From Croceibacterium soli (GTDB taxonomy: Bacteria > Pseudomonadota > Alphaproteobacteria > Sphingomonadales > Sphingomonadaceae): a stretch of 64,000 nucleotides of DNA. The translations under genes and the position numbers were made by a program. Shown here piece by piece: positions 59,271-64,000 of the stretch. The notes beneath the pieces were generated by a model. It saw nothing but the letters and a program-made list of their open reading frames with translations, did not search any database and was not told the origin of the DNA. The DNA lies in assembly GCF_009828065.1 (NCBI RefSeq), contig NZ_WTYK01000001.1:372001-436000 (forward strand), written 5' to 3'. The stretch's first letter is position 1. Each line of letters begins with the position of its first letter.

Positions 59271-60334
59271 CCGGTCCTTCGCCTTCCCGGCGCGCGGCGC
59301 AGGCGATCGACGCGCTGCGCCATGGCTGGCCGCTGAAGATCGGGGACGCCCCGCTGCTGCTGCCGGTCGAAACGGCGCCGGGCCTGGAGGGCGCCTCGCC
59401 GCTGGCGCTGATCTCGGCGGCGCGGGCGGCGACCCTCAAGCTGGTCAACCAGCGGGAGGCGGCCGATCCCCATGCCCCGGTGCTGATCCGCGCAGCCGAG
59501 CCGCTCGATCTGACCGCGGCGCGTCCGATCGCCGATCCGGCGCTCGATCTCGCCGCGCCGCTGAAGGGCCCGTTCCGCGCCGAACCGCTGAGCTGGGTGG
59601 CCGAGGCGGAGGCGGCGATGGAGCTGGCGCTGCTCGCGGGCATCCTGCCGGCCTTCCTGGTCGCGCCGGAGCCGGTACGCGAAGCGGTGACGCTGTCGGT
59701 CGACGACACGGCGGCGCTGCGCGATACGCGCGCGCTGCAGATCGCCACGCGCGCCCACCTGCCGCTCGCTGCGCACGACGAGACGGAAATTGTCGCCTTC
59801 CGCAGCCCCGACGACTTGCGCGAGCATGTCGCCGTCGTCGTCGGCCAGCAGACCGCCGACCGCACGCCGCTCGTCCGGCTCCATTCGGAGTGCCTGACCG
59901 GCGACATCCTCGGCAGCCTGAAGTGCGATTGCGGTCCGCAGCTCGATGCCGCGCTCGCCGCAATGGCGGAGGAAGCGGATCGCGGCGGCTGGGGCGTGCT
60001 GCTCTATTTGCGGCAGGAAGGCCGCGGGATCGGCCTAATCAACAAGCTGCGCGCCTATCGCCTGCAGGACCAGGGGTTCGACACGATCGAGGCCAACCAG
60101 CGGCTCGGCCTGCCGGAAGAGGCGCGCGACTTTCCGGTCGCCGCGCGGATGCTCGACCTGCTCGGCGTGCGGGGGATACGGCTGCTGACGAACAACCCGG
60201 CAAAGGTGGCCGCGTTCGAAGCTGCCGGCGTGACGGTCAGCGAGCGGGTGCGCCACGCGCTGCCGGCGAACCCGCACAACACCCGCTATCTCGCCACCAA
60301 GCGCGACCGCGCGGGGCATCTGTTCGATGAGTGA
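59267..60334 (+). CDS. ribA: GTP cyclohydrolase II, apparently with a CTG start
   Basis: RibA opens GTP to start riboflavin synthesis. The C-terminal domain is complete: VRLHSECLTGDILGSLKCDCGPQL with the three zinc cysteines (about 209-222), LLYLRQEGRGIGLINKLRAYRLQDQGFDTIEANQRLG and GIRLLTNNPAKVAAFEAAGV. The ~190-residue N-terminal region (RAAQAIDALRHGWPLKIGDAPLLLPVE) is the alphaproteobacterial extension. Homologues begin MTGPSP or similar. Here the matching codon at 59267 is CTG, overlapping the xth TGA (CTGA instead of ATGA). No ATG, GTG or TTG lies in frame nearby. The first later start (GTG) would remove over 65 residues. Confidence 0.9.
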   Translation: MTGPSPSRRAAQAIDALRHGWPLKIGDAPLLLPVETAPGLEGASPLALISAARAATLKLVNQREAADPHAPVLIRAAEPLDLTAARPIADPALDLAAPLKGPFRAEPLSWVAEAEAAMELALLAGILPAFLVAPEPVREAVTLSVDDTAALRDTRALQIATRAHLPLAAHDETEIVAFRSPDDLREHVAVVVGQQTADRTPLVRLHSECLTGDILGSLKCDCGPQLDAALAAMAEEADRGGWGVLLYLRQEGRGIGLINKLRAYRLQDQGFDTIEANQRLGLPEEARDFPVAARMLDLLGVRGIRLLTNNPAKVAAFEAAGVTVSERVRHALPANPHNTRYLATKRDRAGHLFDE

Positions 60335-60848
60335 GTGGCTCATTCGGTCGGAGCGTCCGGGCGACGAGCCCGCGATCCACAGCGTGACCAAAGCAGCCTT
60401 TGCCGATCACCCGCACAGTCAAGGGACCGAGCCGGCGATCATCGAAGCCCTGCGCGCCGACGGCGATCTGACGTTGTCCCTGGTCGCCGAAGCCGGCTCC
60501 ACGATCCTCGGTCATGCGGCGTTCTCTCCCGCGCACCTGTCCGGCGATGAGGCGGGCTGGTACACGCTCGGACCCGTGGCGGTCCTTCCGGAGCGGCAAG
60601 GACAGGGCATCGGCCGATCGCTGATCGAGGCCGGCCTCACTCAGATGCGGGCAGCCGGCGCGCAGGGTGTCGTCGTCCTCGGGGAGCCCGATCTGTACGG
60701 CCGCTTCGGCTTTCGGCGGGGAACGGCGCTGCACATCGATGGACCGCTGGCGAGCTATTTCCAGGTCCTGCCGTTCGGCTCGGCGGTGCCCGCGTCGACG
60801 GTCGCGTTTGCCCCGGGCTTCGCTTCGGCGAGCGCCCGAGACCGCTAG
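60327..60848 (+). CDS. GNAT-family N-acetyltransferase
   Basis: The predicted acetyl-CoA-dependent enzyme has 173 residues. GNAT features are IRSERPGDEPAIHSVTKAAFADHPHS, TLSLVAEAGSTILGHAAFSPAHL, YTLGPVAVLPERQGQGIGRSLIEAGLTQMRAAGAQGVVVLGEPDLYGRFGF. The RQGQGIG motif is the acetyl-CoA pyrophosphate-binding loop. Its ATG overlaps the ribA stop by eight bases, so it is the third gene of the xth-ribA unit. Its resemblance is to the YhbS/acetyltransferase group with LGPVAVLPxxQGxGIGxxL; the substrate is unknown. The end lies one base from the convergent beta-helix protein gene. Confidence 0.9.
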   Translation: MSEWLIRSERPGDEPAIHSVTKAAFADHPHSQGTEPAIIEALRADGDLTLSLVAEAGSTILGHAAFSPAHLSGDEAGWYTLGPVAVLPERQGQGIGRSLIEAGLTQMRAAGAQGVVVLGEPDLYGRFGFRRGTALHIDGPLASYFQVLPFGSAVPASTVAFAPGFASASARDR

Positions 60849-60849
60849 C

Positions 60850-61815
60850 TCAGCGCCGCTCCAGGCGCTCGAGGCCCGGCGCGAGCGCGTTCTCGCCTAC
60901 GGTCAGGGCATCGCCCGACCAGTCGGCGACGAAAGCGCTGGACCTGTCCACGCCCGGTGCGAAGCGGGCGTCGTTGCCGAGGATCGCGAGCCCGGCGCTG
61001 GAGCGCTCCTTGCCTTCGGCCGCTACGGCGATGAAGGCGGAGTGGTTCTCCTTGTCGCGGCCCTGGACGAACCAGTTGTTGCTGATCTGGCCCGCCGCGC
61101 CCTCGGGCAGGTCGATCATGTAGTTGGTGCCTTTGCCCCGGGCGTCGTCGAAGCTGGAGCTTGCCACATCCACATGGCGCGCGCGGCTCTTCAGGTAATG
61201 TCCGCCACGCCCTTCCTCGAACCGGCTGCGGGTGACGCGCACCTGGGCGTAATCGCCGGTGTAGATCGAATGTGCGCAACCGCCTGCGCCTTCGCAAGTG
61301 CCGAGCCGGCTGAAGGTGGAACGGTCGACCACGAGTTGGCCGCCGGGATCGTCGCCGGTCAGGATGCCCTGCTGGCTGTCGCGGAACCAGCTTTGCGCCA
61401 CCGTCAGCCGGCCCCGTTCGAGCCGAATGCCGGCGCCGTTGTAGTCGGGTACGGCGATGTTCTGGAACACGAGGCCGGAGACCTCCGCAGCGCGCCCACG
61501 CAGCACCAGGGCTGCCTTGCCCTCGCAGGCGACGCCGTCGAAGATCGCCTTGCCCGGTTCGGCGGCGAGATAGGCGATCTCGCCCGCGCTCTGCACCCCG
61601 CACTGCTTATGCCGCCCGGCGACTATCGCGATCGTGCCTTTGCCCTCGCCGATCATATCGACGGCGGCCTGGAGCCGGTCGAAGCCGCGGCCGGTCTCGA
61701 CCACGGTAAATGGAGCCGTACGGCCCTGCGCCAGGAGGGTAGCGGAAGGCATCGCTGCCGTGACCAGCGCGGCGGCGATCCCGCCGACCAGGAGCGAAGG
61801 AACGCGGTTTTCCAT
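60850..61815 (-). CDS. Secreted right-handed beta-helix protein
   Basis: This 321-residue protein has a signal peptide (MENRVPSLLVGGIAAALVTAAMPSATLLAQ). The body has short strand-turn repeats (VLRGRAAEVSGLVFQNIAVPDYNGAGIRLERGRLTVAQSWFRDSQQGILTGDD, VDRSTFSRLGTCEGAGGCAHSIYTGDYAQVRVTRSRFEEGRGGHYLKSRARHVDVASSSFDDARGKGTNYMIDL). These resemble the parallel beta-helix of pectate lyases and related carbohydrate-active or adhesin-like proteins. Conserved His, Asp and Asn lie in the turns, but no lyase active site is certain. The function may be polysaccharide binding or cleavage. It runs convergently with the GNAT gene and has its own promoter upstream of 61815. Confidence 0.82.
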   Translation of the reverse strand: MENRVPSLLVGGIAAALVTAAMPSATLLAQGRTAPFTVVETGRGFDRLQAAVDMIGEGKGTIAIVAGRHKQCGVQSAGEIAYLAAEPGKAIFDGVACEGKAALVLRGRAAEVSGLVFQNIAVPDYNGAGIRLERGRLTVAQSWFRDSQQGILTGDDPGGQLVVDRSTFSRLGTCEGAGGCAHSIYTGDYAQVRVTRSRFEEGRGGHYLKSRARHVDVASSSFDDARGKGTNYMIDLPEGAAGQISNNWFVQGRDKENHSAFIAVAAEGKERSSAGLAILGNDARFAPGVDRSSAFVADWSGDALTVGENALAPGLERLERR

Positions 61816-61867
61816 GCCGTCGGTCTAGCCCGAGTCGGTTAACGAGCCGCAAAGGCGGCCCGCGAGG

Positions 61868-63655
61868 TCAGTAGCGGCGGATCACCGCCAGGAAGGCGTC
61901 GCCGTAAGCTTCCAGCTTGCGGGCGCCGACGCCGCCGATCGTGCCCAGCTCCGCCAGGCTGGAGGGGCGGGAGGCGGCCATTTCGCGCAAGGTGGCGTCG
62001 TGGAAGATCACGTACGGCGGCAATTGCGCCTCTGCGGCGAGTTGACGGCGCAGTTCGCGCAGCGCCTCGAACAGCGGATCGCCCAGGGGATTGTCACCCC
62101 GGTCGCGTGCACGGCGGCCCGCGCGCTCGGGCGTCGGCGGCTGGACGATCTCCACGCTCTTCTCGCCCTTCAGGATCGCCTTGGCGTCGCCGCCGAGCCG
62201 CAGGCCGCCGTGCTCGGTCGCCACCAGGCTGCCGCGGGCCTGCAGGGCGCGGGAAAGCGGCTGCAGCAGCCGCGCTTCCTCCGGGCCCACTATGCCGAAC
62301 ACGCTGAGCTTGTCGTGCCCGCGCTGGACCACGCGATCGTCCGGCACGCCGGTCAGCACTTTCTGCAGATGACCGAAACCGAAGCTCTGGCCGGTGCGAT
62401 AGACCGCGCTAAGGAGCTTGCGCGAAAGCTCGGTGGTGTCGATCACCCCCGGCGCCTGCAGGCAGTTGTCGCAATTGCCGCAGCTCTCCGGCGGTGCCTC
62501 GCCGAAGTGGCGCAGCAGCACGGCGCGGCGGCAGCCGGGCGTCTCGACCAGCGTGGAGAGGGCATCGAGCCGCGCGCGCTCCCCGCCGCGGCGCGCCTCG
62601 TCCACCTCGCCGAGCCGCTGGCGGGCCTGGGCGAAGTCGCCCGCGCCCCAGAACATCACCGCCTGCGCCGGATCCCCGTCGCGCCCGGCGCGGCCGGTTT
62701 CCTGGTAGTAGGCCTCGATCGACTTCGGGATCCCCGCGTGGGCCACGAAGCGGACGTCCGGCTTGTCGATGCCCATGCCGAAAGCGATTGTGGCGACGAC
62801 CACCATGTCCTCACTGGCGACGAACGCTGCCTGGTTGGCCGCGCGCACCTGGGGGTCCAACCCGGCATGGTAAGGCAGCACCGGCCGGCCCGTGCGCTCC
62901 GCCAGCTGCTCGGCGATCCGCTCGACCTTCGCGCGGGTGGGGGCATAGACGATCCCCGGCCCCGGCTGCTCGGTCATCAGCCGCTCGATCTGGCGCACGG
63001 CGTTGTCGCGGTGGCGGATGGCGTAGCGAATGTTCGGCCGGTCGAATCCGGCGACGATGAGACCATCGGGGGGGATACCGAGCTGTTCGAGGATATCGGC
63101 CCGCGTGCGGGCGTCGGCCGTGGCGGTGAGGGCTAGGCGCGGCACGTCCGGAAAGCTGTCGAGCAGCGGGCGCAGCTTGCGGTAGTCGGGCCGGAAATCG
63201 TGGCCCCATTCTGAAACGCAGTGCGCCTCGTCCACGGCGAACAGGCCGATCCGGGTGGTCCGCAGCAGGTCCAGGAACTGCGGCTGGCTGGCGCGCTCCG
63301 GCGCTACGTACAGCAGGTCGAGCTGCCCGGCGCGGAATGCGTCCATCGTCTCGCGCCAGTCGGCATCGGCGCTGGTGAGCGTGGCCGCGCTGATCCCGTT
63401 AGCCCGCGCCGAGCGAAGCTGATCGTGCATCAGCGCGATCAGCGGAGACACCACCACGCACGTGCCGGCGAGCATCGTGGCCGGCAGCTGATAAGTCAGC
63501 GACTTCCCGGCGCCGGTGGGCATGACGGCCAGGGTGGAGCGGCCGCCGAGCACGCGATCGACGACGTCGGCCTGCACCCCGCGAAAATCGTCGAAGCCGA
63601 AGACCCGGCGCAGCGCCTCCCGCGCTCGATCCTGTTCCGCCACGGCCGATCCCAT
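61868..63655 (-). CDS. recQ: ATP-dependent DNA helicase RecQ
   Basis: This 595-residue 3'-5' helicase acts in recombination and replication repair. It has [41 protein letters not shown] (Walker A), [33 protein letters not shown] (DEAH and the aromatic-rich loop), [53 protein letters not shown], a zinc region with [12 protein letters not shown], an RQC winged-helix domain, and a C-terminal HRDC domain ([39 protein letters not shown]). The ATG at 63655 fits; an upstream ATG at 63706 adds unrelated residues. It is separated from the next gene by 152 nt of divergent spacer. Confidence 0.96.
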   Translation of the reverse strand: MGSAVAEQDRAREALRRVFGFDDFRGVQADVVDRVLGGRSTLAVMPTGAGKSLTYQLPATMLAGTCVVVSPLIALMHDQLRSARANGISAATLTSADADWRETMDAFRAGQLDLLYVAPERASQPQFLDLLRTTRIGLFAVDEAHCVSEWGHDFRPDYRKLRPLLDSFPDVPRLALTATADARTRADILEQLGIPPDGLIVAGFDRPNIRYAIRHRDNAVRQIERLMTEQPGPGIVYAPTRAKVERIAEQLAERTGRPVLPYHAGLDPQVRAANQAAFVASEDMVVVATIAFGMGIDKPDVRFVAHAGIPKSIEAYYQETGRAGRDGDPAQAVMFWGAGDFAQARQRLGEVDEARRGGERARLDALSTLVETPGCRRAVLLRHFGEAPPESCGNCDNCLQAPGVIDTTELSRKLLSAVYRTGQSFGFGHLQKVLTGVPDDRVVQRGHDKLSVFGIVGPEEARLLQPLSRALQARGSLVATEHGGLRLGGDAKAILKGEKSVEIVQPPTPERAGRRARDRGDNPLGDPLFEALRELRRQLAAEAQLPPYVIFHDATLREMAASRPSSLAELGTIGGVGARKLEAYGDAFLAVIRRY

Positions 63656-63807
63656 GCGGCGTTCTGTGGCAGATCGGGCGCACATACGGAACCGCCTGCC
63701 GCGCAATATTTGCGGACTTGCGCCGACCGTGCGCTCGACTAGCTTGCGCCCCGCGCGGGGCCGCTTCGCCGGGCCCGCCCCACGATAGCAAACAAGGGAA
63801 ACCTGCC

Positions 63808-64000
63808 ATGAAGAAATTTGCGCTCACCGCCTTCGCTTCGGCCGCCATCCTCGGGCTCGCCGCTTGCGGCGATTCGAACGACGCTTCGGAAGACGCGATG
63901 GCCGACAACGTCGAAATGCCGGCGGAAGACGCGATGGCCGATGCCGCGCTGCCGGAAGCCGATGCCGGCGCGACGAGCGACGCCGCCGTCGACGCCGCTG
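63808..64000 (+). CDS. Small lipoprotein, start only
   Basis: Only the first ~64 codons are in the window. The signal peptide [20 protein letters not shown] carries a lipobox, with LGLAAC as cleavage site. The mature segment is acidic and repetitive ([25 protein letters not shown]), with AEDAMAD-type repeats of Ala, Asp and Glu. AAGGGA precedes the ATG. Function is unknown; composition suggests a disordered periplasmic tail. It diverges from recQ. Confidence 0.7.
   Translation, partial: MKKFALTAFASAAILGLAACGDSNDASEDAMADNVEMPAEDAMADAALPEADAGATSDAAVDAA

Noticed and set aside
63656-63807. GGAAC motif between recQ and the small lipoprotein as an EcfG -35
   Set aside because: The sequence 17 bases later (TTGC) does not match the CGTT half.

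Overview
The window is about 64 kb of dense, GC-rich chromosome from an alphaproteobacterium. It most resembles Sphingomonadales (Erythrobacteraceae or Sphingomonadaceae). The pointers are a DUF4167 protein next to hisS-prfA-prmC, an HWE-family histidine kinase, a DUF1326/DUF2182 pair, a sphingomonad-style MreB, lgt followed by a MidA-type methyltransferase, and several families of intergenic palindromes. I see no rRNA, tRNA, insertion sequence, prophage or CRISPR array. No gene-free stretch exceeds about 300 bases.

Layout. 0-7.8 kb: the end of a sugar kinase gene, then minus-strand housekeeping genes (lnt-metK, DUF4167, prmC, prfA, hisS). 7.9-17.2 kb: an M61 peptidase, a CDF-like transporter with a lipoprotein, gyrB, trxB with a MarR regulator, and an NlpE-like lipoprotein. 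17.2-23.9 kb: leucine/isovalerate catabolism genes (mccB, ivd) and two tandem secreted esterases, interrupted on the other strand by the DUF1326-DUF2182 pair. 24-33 kb: an HWE kinase, midA-lgt, glnD, a solitary mreB, yggS and a short ThiE-like gene. 33-38.8 kb: ftsK, a GH13-GT4 sugar pair and a possible NTF2-like protein. 38.9-41.5 kb: pstS and a phosphate-selective-type porin, each preceded by well-formed Pho boxes. 41.6-50 kb: alanine dehydrogenase, a diguanylate cyclase, a thioesterase, two divergent peptidases and a VOC-cupin pair. 50-57 kb: an EF-hand protein beside a two-component system, a pabB-pabC fusion with an aminotransferase, and rluA-arfB. 57-64 kb: rpmG, lolA, xth-ribA-GNAT, a beta-helix protein, recQ and the start of a small lipoprotein gene.

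Most of the content is ordinary core genome. The less ordinary parts are: (1) families of paired palindromic repeats at six of nine convergent gene junctions and several tandem ones, one of which appears to have removed the normal start codon of prmC and extended its reading frame, and another that supplies the stop codon of a ThiE-like gene; (2) an 11-bp-phased PhoB-binding array upstream of the porin and a Pho box upstream of pstS; (3) ribA with no canonical start codon, where a CTG sits in place of the expected ATG; (4) two translationally coupled, little-understood membrane/metal modules, DUF1326-DUF2182 and a short solute-binding-like lipoprotein with a CDF transporter whose metal ligands look degenerate; and (5) a divergent MreB outside any mreBCD operon.

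All calls come from reading the sequence. Start sites are judged from ribosome-binding sites, overlaps and family N-termini.
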